From: Dysgonamonadaceae bacterium
Lineage (GTDB): Bacteria > Bacteroidota > Bacteroidia > Bacteroidales > Azobacteroidaceae
Assembly: GCA_031284225.1 (NCBI GenBank)
Contig: JAITAH010000379.1
Span: 1 to 6,656, forward strand
Direction: 5' to 3'
Length of the DNA: 6,656 nt
Position numbers and translations under genes: made by a program. Below, in pieces: positions 1 to 6,656 of the stretch (position 1 is its first letter; each line of letters begins with the position of its first letter). A model generated the notes under the pieces. That model was not told the origin of the DNA. It was given only the letters and a program-made list of their open reading frames with translations, and ran no database searches.

Positions 1-815
1 ATGTACCGTACAAAGAGGGTTATAGCTTGATTACCACGCAATATGCCAAGCCCAATTCCGGTTTTGTATTCGGAAACAACAATCTGAACATCAACGAATT
101 TGCCGAAGAATTTAATCCCGAATACGAAGCCGAATTATACGGCGCCTATTTGTTCATTCCGCCGATGCCTGTTTCTTATGCCCAAGGCGTAGAAATACGG
201 GTCTATGAAGGAACCACGTCGCCCGAACAGCTCATTGCCACCCAATACCTGAAACCGCAATACCTCGATTATTCCAAACAGGATAGAACTTTCGGTTTGA
301 AAGACAAAAATATGGATCCGGTAGCTACCGAAAACTTTGTTCTATTCGATACTCCGGTCAAAATTAACAAGAAATTTTTTATTGCTTACCGGATAAACAA
401 TGCCTCAGACGGTCAATTCGCCGTTTATAACACCCAATCGAACGGTCTGGGAAAAATAAATACGGCATGGATCAACAAGTCAGAAACATGGATGCGAGCC
501 AGCGCCTATTCAACCCAACCGGTAGTTACTTCATTGGCCATTCAAGCGCTGTTGAGCTACACGGATATTCGGTTACATCCGGACAAGATAACGAAAATCG
601 GATATATCCGGAGTCAAAACAGGTTGATTCTTCCGGACGTTTACCCGGAAGCCGGACAAGTGTTCATTTATGCTGTCAGCGGGCAACTTGTGCAACAAAT
701 TCCGATATCCGAATCGCAAAATACGATTACGATACATCCACAACCCCGCGGCACAATCGGCATTGTACGGGTAATACGCGGCAACGAAATTTATACAGGG
801 AAATTTATTTATTAA
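1..815 (+). CDS. C-terminal part of a secreted protein with a T9SS sorting domain (5' partial)
   Basis: The reading frame is open to the left edge (codons from base 3 read VPYKEGYS before the TTG at 27), so the true start lies outside the window and the TTG is not a start. The visible 270 residues have two parts. Roughly bases 60-570 resemble the beta-rich 'choice-of-anchor' type module seen in Bacteroidetes exported proteins: GFVFGNNN near its start, then VRVYEG-like strands, VLFDTPVKINKKFFIAY, and a W-M-rich end. The last part, about 597-812, fits a type A T9SS C-terminal sorting domain: VFIYAVSGQLVQQ, then ITI..QPRG, then IVRVIRGNEIYTGKFIY. Such domains direct outer-membrane export through the Por machinery, after which they are normally cleaved and the cargo is attached to lipopolysaccharide or released. 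The catalytic or binding domain is upstream and unseen; it could be a peptidase or an adhesin. The stop is TAA at 813-815. Confidence 0.8.
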   Translation, partial: VPYKEGYSLITTQYAKPNSGFVFGNNNLNINEFAEEFNPEYEAELYGAYLFIPPMPVSYAQGVEIRVYEGTTSPEQLIATQYLKPQYLDYSKQDRTFGLKDKNMDPVATENFVLFDTPVKINKKFFIAYRINNASDGQFAVYNTQSNGLGKINTAWINKSETWMRASAYSTQPVVTSLAIQALLSYTDIRLHPDKITKIGYIRSQNRLILPDVYPEAGQVFIYAVSGQLVQQIPISESQNTITIHPQPRGTIGIVRVIRGNEIYTGKFIY

Positions 816-836
816 CTCTATAAAAATACATCAGTT

Positions 837-2540
837 ATGTTAAAAAAAGTTCATTTTTTATTGTTTACAACGATTATTGCTGTGGGAGTCTTTACTTCCT
901 GCAAAAGCGCTCTAACGCCTCTGACGTCCAATTATGTTAAAGCGGAACCTCAACCCCTGGAATTAATCGTAAATAAAGTTCCGGTAACGATTAACGCCAC
1001 ATTTCCGGCCGGATGGTTCAGTAAAAACGCCAGCCTGACCGTAGTTCCGGTACTCCGATACGAAGGAGGGGAAGCTGTGGGCGACGCTTACGTTTATCAA
1101 GGTGAAAAAGTAGCGGGCAACGGCCAAGTGATTTCCTTGAAAAACGGAGCCAATGTTGTATTGCGTTCTACATTCGATTATGTTCCAGCCATGAAAAGTT
1201 CGCAATTGTACCTGACTTTCAAGGCAACCGTAGGAAAGAAAACGGTGGATTTGCCCGATATTGAAATCGGCAACGGCGTACTGTCCACGGCGGCATTGTT
1301 CGATGCCAGCTCCGAAACGCCGGCCATTGCGCCCGACAAGTTTCAACGCATCATCCAGGAAGCGCACGACGCCAATATTCTGTTCCTGATTCAAAATGCC
1401 GAATTACGTTCCGGCGAATTGAAAAAAAGCGATTTGATTCAATGGAAAGACATTGTCGCAAGCGCTAACGCGGCCGCCAATCAAAAAGTCGGCGTGGAAA
1501 TTTCATCTTATGCATCGCCCGACGGAGGATATGAACTGAACGAAAAATTAGCGGAAAAACGCGAAACCAACACCGAAAAATATTTGGCGAAAGAATTCAA
1601 GAAAGCCAAAATAGACACTCCCGTCAACGCCCGCTACACAGCGCAGGACTGGGACGGTTTCAAAGCGTTGGTCGAAAAATCCAACATTCAGGATAAAGAC
1701 CTGATTCTCCGCGTGCTTTCGATGTATTCCGATACCGAACAACGGGAACGGGAAATCAAAAACATTTCGGCGGTTTATTCTACTCTGGCCGAAGAAATCT
1801 TGCCGCAACTGCGTCGTTCCCGTCTGACTGCCAACATCGAAATTATCGGCAAATCGGATGAAGAAATCGCCGCTTTGGCGCAATCCAATCCGCAATCGTT
1901 GAACGTAGAAGAATTGCTGTATGCAGCTTCATTAGCGTCTGCCGCATCGGTCAAAGAAACCATTTATAAAAAAGCAACGGAATTATTCCCAACCGACGCC
2001 CGCGGATTCAATAACCTGGGAGTTATCGAATACGTTAAAGGGAATCTTTCGCAAGCGGAAACATTGTTCAGCAAAGCTAACCAGTTGGCCGGAAAGCTTC
2101 CCGAAGCCAATCTGAACCTGGGATGGGTGGCGCTGGCTAAAAACGACGTAACCAAAGCCGAACAATATTTCGGTAATGCGGCCGGCGTTTCCGAATTGAG
2201 CAAGGCACAAGGATATTTGGCCGCATTGAAAGGCAATTATACGCAAGCAGCGCAATCGTTTGAAAAATCGGAAAGTAACAACTCCGCTTTGGTGCAAATC
2301 CTTTCGAAAGATTACAACAAAGCTTTGTCCACGTTAAACGCTGTTCAAGATCCGAACGCCGATACTTATTACTTGAAAGCCATTGTCGGCGCGCGTACCA
2401 ACAATCTGACCAATGTAGTAAGTAATTTAAAACAAGCGGTCTCTCTGAATCCGGACTTGGCTACTCAGGCGTTGAAAGATTTGGAATTTTCTAAATTTTT
2501 CTCCAACAGCCAGTTCTTGAATGCGATAACGAACAAATAA
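837..2540 (+). CDS. Lipoprotein with OmpA-like region and C-terminal TPR repeats, function unknown
   Basis: This is a complete 567-residue protein. The N-terminus has KK, a hydrophobic stretch (residues 7-19) and a lipobox-like FTSC with Cys22, so it is probably cleaved by signal peptidase II and lipid-anchored. Residues about 40-150 look like a beta-sandwich (VPVTINATFPAGWF..., VVPVLRY). Residues 218-250 carry an OmpA-like core (SYASPDG at 224-230, then N235, L238, R242), the peptidoglycan-binding type of fold. Residues 267-335 (DWDGFKALVEKS, REREIKN, ILPQLRRSRL, IEIIGKSDEEI) match a pattern I recall in Bacteroidales OmpA-family proteins of the DUF3868 kind. TPR-like helices follow at about 387-480 and 509-541 (NNLGVIEYVKGNLSQAETLF, NLNLGWVALAKND). 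The ATG at 837 is the natural start because the signal peptide begins there; no Shine-Dalgarno is seen, only an A/T-rich leader. It lies 21 bases after the T9SS cargo gene. It may be a surface or periplasmic scaffold, but this is inference. Confidence 0.85.
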   Translation: MLKKVHFLLFTTIIAVGVFTSCKSALTPLTSNYVKAEPQPLELIVNKVPVTINATFPAGWFSKNASLTVVPVLRYEGGEAVGDAYVYQGEKVAGNGQVISLKNGANVVLRSTFDYVPAMKSSQLYLTFKATVGKKTVDLPDIEIGNGVLSTAALFDASSETPAIAPDKFQRIIQEAHDANILFLIQNAELRSGELKKSDLIQWKDIVASANAAANQKVGVEISSYASPDGGYELNEKLAEKRETNTEKYLAKEFKKAKIDTPVNARYTAQDWDGFKALVEKSNIQDKDLILRVLSMYSDTEQREREIKNISAVYSTLAEEILPQLRRSRLTANIEIIGKSDEEIAALAQSNPQSLNVEELLYAASLASAASVKETIYKKATELFPTDARGFNNLGVIEYVKGNLSQAETLFSKANQLAGKLPEANLNLGWVALAKNDVTKAEQYFGNAAGVSELSKAQGYLAALKGNYTQAAQSFEKSESNNSALVQILSKDYNKALSTLNAVQDPNADTYYLKAIVGARTNNLTNVVSNLKQAVSLNPDLATQALKDLEFSKFFSNSQFLNAITNK

Positions 2541-2566
2541 AGCGAACACAACCGCTTATAACAACG

Positions 2567-2605
2567 TGCGTTTCCTTTGTCAATCGGGGGAAACGCATTT
2601 TTTTT
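2567..2605 (+). terminator. Rho-independent terminator after the lipoprotein gene
   Basis: TGCGTTTCC (2567-2575) is perfectly complementary to GGAAACGCA (2589-2597). This gives a 9-bp stem with a 13-base loop, followed directly by eight T (2598-2605). It lies 26 bases after the lipoprotein stop codon. Read on the opposite strand, the same stem is followed only by a weakly T-rich CGTTGTTAT, so it would be a poorer terminator for the dnaG operon arriving from the right, although it could still slow converging transcription. Confidence 0.88.
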
Positions 2606-2653
2606 GTAGCAAAAGCGACTGTCATTCAGGAAATTCGGTAAGCAAATGCAAGG

Positions 2654-4654
2654 TTATATTTTTGTAATGACCCTTTCCCTCAGCTGTATTGCAATTTCTT
2701 TCTTGGAATTTTTCCACAGCAGGGTCAACTGTCTCGCCAGTTCGGTTTGCTTTTCAACATTGCCTTCCGCCTGCGCCTGCTCGATTTGTCGGGTGATTGC
2801 TTCCATCTGGCGTTTCAGAATGGCGTCTTTGTAATTAAACATCACGTAAGGAACCTGTTCGAGTAACCGGTTGTTCAATTCTTCCTTTACTTTTACTTCG
2901 TCGACTTCGGGTTTGTTTTTGGAATAGATCTTACTTTCGATGTAGCGGTCGGTGGAAATGTCGATGGCAAACCGGCTGATTTCCAGGTCGGGATGATTTC
3001 GGAAATAGGATTCCGCCACAAAACTTTCTTCGCGAAATTTCCGATAGCCTTCGTCCAGTATCTTTTTATACAATGGATTTTGAAACTCCATTTCGTCGTA
3101 TTCCAAATCGGACGCGATCAGTTCAATAACGTTGACGGTTATATTTTCGACTTTATCCGTAATCATCTGTTCTCCATAACGGACGATGTAATAGAGGATG
3201 TTCCGTTCGTATTCGTCGAAGGGCGATTGAACCATCGGCGGCGCTTCATTCTTCCCGTCCGGCATTTCTTCCGTCGCGGAAAAGGGCGAGGGCGGCGACT
3301 CGTCGTGCCGTTCGGGATCTGGATACAGCGATTTCTTTTTTTTCAACAGTTGTTCCTGCCGTTTTTTAGCAATGTTTCGCACGAGCGCCCGTTCGTCCAT
3401 ATCCAGCAGGCGGGCGCATTCTTTCACATAAACTAAGCGTACAATTTCTTCAGGTATCAGGGCAATGGTTTCCGTTATTTCGGTGATGATCTGCGCTTTT
3501 TTGACCGGATCGTTTCCAGCTTCCCGGATCAACAGGCCGGCTTTGAAACGGACAAAATCCGTTGTATTTTCCTCGATGTAGGCGTGGAACTCCGACGCCG
3601 AATGTTTTTTGGCAAACGAATCAGGGTCTTCGCCACCGGGCAACAGGACGATCTGAATGTTCAGTCCGGCTTCCAGCAACAGGTCGATTCCCCGTAAAGC
3701 CGCTTTAATGCCGGCCGAATCGCCGTCGTACAGAACGGTTACATTGTTGGTAAACCGGTGAATCAGGCGGATTTGTCCTTGCGGCAACGCCGTACCGGAG
3801 GAGGCGACGACATTCTCGATCCCGGCCTGATGCATGGCAATCACATCCATGTAACCTTCCACCAAAAAGCAACGTTCCTGCTTGACTATGGCGGAGCGGG
3901 CGAAATAAATCCCGTACAGTTCGGAGCCTTTATGATAAATTTCACTTTCCGGCGAATTGAGATATTTGCCGAGGCGTTCCGATTCTTTCAAGATGCGTCC
4001 GCCGAAAGCCACTACTTTGCCCGACAGCGTATGAACGGGGAAAATAACCCTTCCTCTGAAACGATCGCTTTGACGATTGGATTCGTTCACCACCGTCAAT
4101 CCGGTTTTTTCGAGGTATCGTTTCTTGTATCCGGCTTTCATGGCGGTCTGCGTAAACGCATCGCGAGCTTCCAGCGCATATCCCAATTGAAATTTCCGGA
4201 TCATATCTTCGCGGATGCCCCGTTCCCGAAAGTAGGCAAGGCCGATGTTCTGCCCTTCTTCCGTATTGAACAAATTATCCGTAAAGGTCTTTTGGGCAAA
4301 ACCGTTCAGGATGAACATCGCGTCCCGGTCGCTTTGCGCCTGCTTCTGTTCGTCCGTCAATTCGATATCTTCCACTTCGATGCCGTATTTTTTGCCCAGA
4401 TATTTCAGCGCATCCGCATACGACAGTTGTTCGTGTTTCATAACAAAATGGATGGACGTACCGCCCTCGCCGCAGGCAAAGCATTTGCAGATGTTCTTGG
4501 CGGGCGAAACATAAAACGAAGGGCTTTTGTCCTCGTGGAACGGGCACAAACCGACGTAGTTCACGCCCCGTTTCCGCAACGTGATAAAGTCCGACACCAC
4601 CTCGTAAATCTGTGCGGCCGCTTGTATGCGTTCGATGGTTGAATAATCGATCAT
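2654..4654 (-). CDS. dnaG: DNA primase DnaG
   Basis: This primase synthesises the RNA primers that start Okazaki fragments and works with the replicative helicase DnaB at the fork. The 666-residue protein is full length for the Bacteroidales family. The N-terminal CHC2 zinc finger uses C37, H40, C58 and C61 (CPFHEDKSPSF ... CKCFACGEGG). The catalytic core has the basic FRGRVIFPVH segment (199-208) and FGGRIL (217-222). The TOPRIM centre has E266 in VEGYMD, D310 and D312 in YDGDSAG, and D343/D345 in GEDPDSF, close to the positions of the E. coli metal ligands. A charged, proline-rich linker (about 440-475) leads to a helical C-terminal domain presumed to bind DnaB. The start MIDYSTIERIQAAAQIYEVV is typical of the family. 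It begins 7 bases after the queF stop, which supports co-transcription; an AGGA lies 11 bases before the ATG, which is rather far for a ribosome site. Confidence 0.98.
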   Translation of the reverse strand: MIDYSTIERIQAAAQIYEVVSDFITLRKRGVNYVGLCPFHEDKSPSFYVSPAKNICKCFACGEGGTSIHFVMKHEQLSYADALKYLGKKYGIEVEDIELTDEQKQAQSDRDAMFILNGFAQKTFTDNLFNTEEGQNIGLAYFRERGIREDMIRKFQLGYALEARDAFTQTAMKAGYKKRYLEKTGLTVVNESNRQSDRFRGRVIFPVHTLSGKVVAFGGRILKESERLGKYLNSPESEIYHKGSELYGIYFARSAIVKQERCFLVEGYMDVIAMHQAGIENVVASSGTALPQGQIRLIHRFTNNVTVLYDGDSAGIKAALRGIDLLLEAGLNIQIVLLPGGEDPDSFAKKHSASEFHAYIEENTTDFVRFKAGLLIREAGNDPVKKAQIITEITETIALIPEEIVRLVYVKECARLLDMDERALVRNIAKKRQEQLLKKKKSLYPDPERHDESPPSPFSATEEMPDGKNEAPPMVQSPFDEYERNILYYIVRYGEQMITDKVENITVNVIELIASDLEYDEMEFQNPLYKKILDEGYRKFREESFVAESYFRNHPDLEISRFAIDISTDRYIESKIYSKNKPEVDEVKVKEELNNRLLEQVPYVMFNYKDAILKRQMEAITRQIEQAQAEGNVEKQTELARQLTLLWKNSKKEIAIQLRERVITKI

Positions 4655-4661
4655 TTTTTAC

Positions 4662-5102
4662 TTAATCCTGCGAAAACAACCGAGTTTTAGCCAGTTGTTC
4701 ATATTCCGTTCCGGGCTTTCCATAATTGCAAAAGGGATGGATGCTGTTACCGCCTCGGGGCGTGAACCATCCGGTTACCTCGATGTATTTCGGATCCATT
4801 AACGCAATCAAGTCTTTCATAATGATGTTGACGCAATCTTCGTGAAACGCCCCGTGGTTGCGAAAACTGAACAGATAGAGTTTCAAGCTCTTGCTTTCTA
4901 CCATTTTTATTGCAGGGATATAATCAATTCGGATCGTAGCGAAATCCGGCTGGCCGGTAATCGGACACAAACTGGTAAATTCGGGACAATTAAAACGAAC
5001 CCGGTAATCGTTTTCCGGATGCTTGTTATCGAACGTTTCCAGAATTTCCGGCGCATAATCTTGTTTGTATTCGGTTGTATTCCCCAATGATTTTAATTCC
5101 AT
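4662..5102 (-). CDS. queF: NADPH-dependent 7-cyano-7-deazaguanine reductase QueF (preQ0 to preQ1)
   Basis: QueF reduces the nitrile of preQ0 to the aminomethyl group of preQ1 with two NADPH, the last step before the base is inserted into tRNA by Tgt. At 146 residues it is the short, single-domain (type I, Bacillus-like) form. The catalytic Cys46 lies in [12 protein letters not shown], with the proton-donating Asp53 in the same motif. The family signature ESKSLK at 69-74 shapes the NADPH site, and [11 protein letters not shown] supplies H87/E88 for substrate recognition. The ATG at 5102 is supported by an AAAGGA motif 8 bases upstream. It follows queC by 23 bases, and QueC makes its substrate, so the two act in sequence in the cytoplasm. 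Confidence 0.97.
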   Translation of the reverse strand: MELKSLGNTTEYKQDYAPEILETFDNKHPENDYRVRFNCPEFTSLCPITGQPDFATIRIDYIPAIKMVESKSLKLYLFSFRNHGAFHEDCVNIIMKDLIALMDPKYIEVTGWFTPRGGNSIHPFCNYGKPGTEYEQLAKTRLFSQD

Positions 5103-5110
5103 AATGTTAT

Positions 5111-5127
5111 TCCTTTCTTAATCCTTT
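5111..5127 (-). promoter_or_regulatory. Tandem AAAGGA ribosome-binding motifs before queF
   Basis: On the - strand two AAAGGA hexamers lie in front of queF, at 5111-5116 (8 bases from the ATG) and at 5122-5127 (overlapping the queC stop codon). The nearer one has good Shine-Dalgarno spacing. None of the other intact genes here has such a site at good spacing: queC and the lipoprotein gene have only A/T-rich leaders. Its use is an inference, because Bacteroidetes depend little on Shine-Dalgarno pairing. Confidence 0.5.
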
Positions 5128-5803
5128 ATCTTCTATCTCCCGTCTTTTGTCTTTCCAAAAACTCCTCCAATCCCGCTTTTCTCAATTTACAGGCCGGGCA
5201 ATGGCCGCAGCCGTCGGCGACAACGCCATTGTAGCAGGTCAGCGTTTCGTTCCGGACAATATCGAAAACGCCCAGTTCGTCGGCCATCGCCCACGTTTCG
5301 GCTTTGCTCAGCCGCATCAGCGGCGTATGGATAATGAACGGCTCGTCCATTGCCAGATTAAGGGTAACGTTGGCCGACCGAATAAAAGTATCCCGGCAAT
5401 CGGGATAGCCGCTGTAATCGGCTTGGGAAACGCCCGTTACGATATTCTGTATGCCGTGCGAACGGGCAATAACGGCCGCAAAAGTCAGAAAAAACAAGTT
5501 CCGCCCGGGAACAAACGTATTGGGATAAGAATCCGCCGGTTTTTCCTGATCCATCGCGAGGGACGGATTCGTCAGCGAATTATCGGCCAACGTGCTGATG
5601 ACCGTTGCATCCAATATCTGAAAGGGAACGCCCGCCCGAACGGCGATTTTTTGAGCGATTTCCACTTCCAACGCATGTCGTTGCCCGTAAGTGATGCACA
5701 ACGTGCGTACCTCTTCAAAATGTTTCAACGCCCAAAACAGGCAGGTGGTCGAATCCTGTCCTCCCGAATGAAGGACTAATGCCGATTGATGATTACTATT
5801 CAT
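5126..5803 (-). CDS. queC: 7-cyano-7-deazaguanine synthase QueC (preQ0 synthase)
   Basis: QueC converts 7-carboxy-7-deazaguanine to preQ0 (7-cyano-7-deazaguanine) using ATP and ammonia, in the cytoplasm. The 225-residue length is normal. The N-terminal ATP pyrophosphatase P-loop is SGGQDS at 13-18 within [18 protein letters not shown] (39-43), the FVPGRN motif (97-102) and [14 protein letters not shown] (134-147) are all family hallmarks. The C-terminal zinc site is complete: C190, C199, C202 and C205 ([19 protein letters not shown]). The ATG at 5803 puts the P-loop at the expected distance from the N-terminus; no Shine-Dalgarno is visible. The gene starts 19 bases after the envC-like stop and is followed by queF. 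That leaves no room for a preQ1 riboswitch directly in front of queC, so any such control would sit upstream of the whole operon, outside the window. Confidence 0.98.
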   Translation of the reverse strand: MNSNHQSALVLHSGGQDSTTCLFWALKHFEEVRTLCITYGQRHALEVEIAQKIAVRAGVPFQILDATVISTLADNSLTNPSLAMDQEKPADSYPNTFVPGRNLFFLTFAAVIARSHGIQNIVTGVSQADYSGYPDCRDTFIRSANVTLNLAMDEPFIIHTPLMRLSKAETWAMADELGVFDIVRNETLTCYNGVVADGCGHCPACKLRKAGLEEFLERQKTGDRR

Positions 5804-5822
5804 TGTTTATTATTTACGCGCG

Positions 5823-6656
5823 CTATCGGTTTAACCACAACTCCGGATCCAGTTTTGTTTGTTCTTTCCACAACTCGAAATGCAAAATGGTTTCATTATT
5901 CGCTTCGCTGTCCGTATAGATTTTTCCAATATCCTGACCGGTTTTTACTTTCTCGCCCGCTTTAACAAAGATCTGTTCCAGACAGGCATACAATGTCAAA
6001 TAATTTCCGTGCCGGATAATGACGGAGTTCTGAAATCCCGGAATGGCGAATATTTTCGTTACCACGCCGTCAAAAACCGCCCGTGCATTATTTCCGGGAG
6101 TAGTTTTGAGTTCGATTCCATTACTGTTGTAACGGGTATTTTTCAGATCGCCGTATTGTTGTTGTCCGAAGCGGCTGATAATTTGGTAATTGCCTTTCAA
6201 TGGGAACGGCAGTTTACCTTTATTTTCCGCAAAACCGGACGACAAGGTTTGTTCCTCTTTCGTCATGGCATAACCGCCGGATGTTTCGGCTTTCCGTTCG
6301 ATTTGAGGTTCCTTTTTAGCCGCCTTTTTTGCTTTCGCTACTTCCTCGGCAATAATTCGGGCGATTTCTCTGTCGAGCGCAGCCGCCTGCTTTTTCTTTT
6401 TATCCATTTCCGTCTGAAGTTTTTTTGCATTTTTCTGCAAGCCGACGACTTCGGTTTTCTGGGCGGTTTCTTCTTCCAGCAAGCGGTCTTCTTCATTTTT
6501 TTTCGCATTAGCCAGAGCTTCTTTTGCCTGTTTCCCAGCTAAGAGGGCTTGTTTTTCGACCGACACTTTCTGTTGTTGAGCGAGAATTTCATCGGCTTGC
6601 CGTTTCCGCCAGCCGGCGTATTCTTTCAAATAAAGCATCCGGCGGAACGATTGAGC
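5823..6656 (-). CDS. EnvC-like murein hydrolase activator, coiled coil plus degenerate LytM/M23 domain (5' partial)
   Basis: The frame stays open to the right edge (AQSFRR precedes the Met at 6638), so the signal peptide and first coiled-coil stretch are missing and that Met is internal. About 277 residues are visible. The first ~115 are a charged, Lys/Glu/Ala-rich coiled coil (YLKEYAGWRKRQADEI, then KK/EE-rich repeats). A short linker precedes the C-terminal LytM (peptidase M23) domain, about 5826-6212. Its zinc-binding residues are largely lost. Counting from the Met at 6638, the HxGxD motif reads S-N-G-I-E at 172-176, the usual YAHL His is C219, and HxH is I-L-H at 251-253. E. coli EnvC is likewise inactive and switches on cell-separating amidases in the periplasm at the septum; a similar role is inferred here. 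The stop is TAG at 5823-5825. It appears to be the first visible gene of the operon with queC, queF and dnaG. Confidence 0.9.
   Translation of the reverse strand, partial: AQSFRRMLYLKEYAGWRKRQADEILAQQQKVSVEKQALLAGKQAKEALANAKKNEEDRLLEEETAQKTEVVGLQKNAKKLQTEMDKKKKQAAALDREIARIIAEEVAKAKKAAKKEPQIERKAETSGGYAMTKEEQTLSSGFAENKGKLPFPLKGNYQIISRFGQQQYGDLKNTRYNSNGIELKTTPGNNARAVFDGVVTKIFAIPGFQNSVIIRHGNYLTLYACLEQIFVKAGEKVKTGQDIGKIYTDSEANNETILHFELWKEQTKLDPELWLNR

Noticed and set aside
27..29. TTG as the start codon of the first gene
   Set aside because: The frame remains open upstream to base 3 and the protein begins mid-domain without a signal peptide, so the gene is cut by the window edge.
2540..2557. Small inverted repeat AAGCG...CGCTT just after the lipoprotein stop
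   Set aside because: Only 5 bp of stem and no T-run; too weak to call, and a much better terminator follows.
3758..4642. A 294-codon open frame on the + strand opposite dnaG
   Set aside because: It lies wholly antisense to an unmistakable dnaG, has no recognisable motif, and its composition reflects the reverse complement of dnaG codons.
5147..5779. A 210-codon + strand open frame opposite queC
   Set aside because: queC on the other strand has all its family motifs; this frame has none.
5804..5822. Possible preQ1 riboswitch ahead of queC
   Set aside because: Only 19 bases separate the genes, too short for even the small preQ1-I aptamer plus expression platform, and no such fold is visible.
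5859..6542. A 227-codon + strand open frame rich in Phe, opposite the envC-like gene
   Set aside because: The Phe-rich content is what Lys/Glu codons give when read in reverse; it is a shadow of the coiled coil, not a membrane protein.

Overview
The window looks like ordinary chromosomal DNA from a member of the Bacteroidetes, most likely order Bacteroidales. The evidence is a type IX secretion (T9SS) sorting domain on the first protein, a lipoprotein with the OmpA-like/TPR layout common in Bacteroidales, a DnaG with the Bacteroidales-style N-terminus and zinc finger, a Bacteroidetes-style EnvC, and start regions that mostly lack Shine-Dalgarno motifs. Base composition appears moderate, somewhat under 50% G+C by eye. 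Family or genus cannot be settled from the sequence alone.

Layout: there are six protein genes in two convergent blocks. On the + strand (1-2540), the 3' part of a secreted T9SS cargo protein is followed after 21 bases by a complete 567-residue lipoprotein with OmpA-like and TPR regions. A strong hairpin plus T-run (2567-2605) ends this block. On the - strand, read from right to left, come an envC-like divisome gene whose start lies outside the window, then queC, queF and dnaG. The gaps are only 19, 23 and 7 bases, so the four are probably co-transcribed.

How the genes work together: QueC and QueF catalyse two consecutive steps of queuosine precursor synthesis (7-carboxy-7-deazaguanine to preQ0 to preQ1). 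The other pathway genes (queD, queE, tgt, queA) are not in the window. The neighbours of this pair are a cell-division factor (EnvC-like activator of peptidoglycan amidases) and the replication primase, so the operon mixes tRNA modification, replication and division. The + strand genes concern the cell surface: one exported and anchored through T9SS, the other probably a lipid-anchored periplasmic or outer-membrane scaffold.

I see no mobile element, CRISPR array, RNA gene, riboswitch or phage feature. No stretch longer than about 115 bases is without a gene. I did not find a convincing undescribed system. The most worthwhile leads are the uncharacterised lipoprotein architecture and the envC-queC-queF-dnaG gene order.
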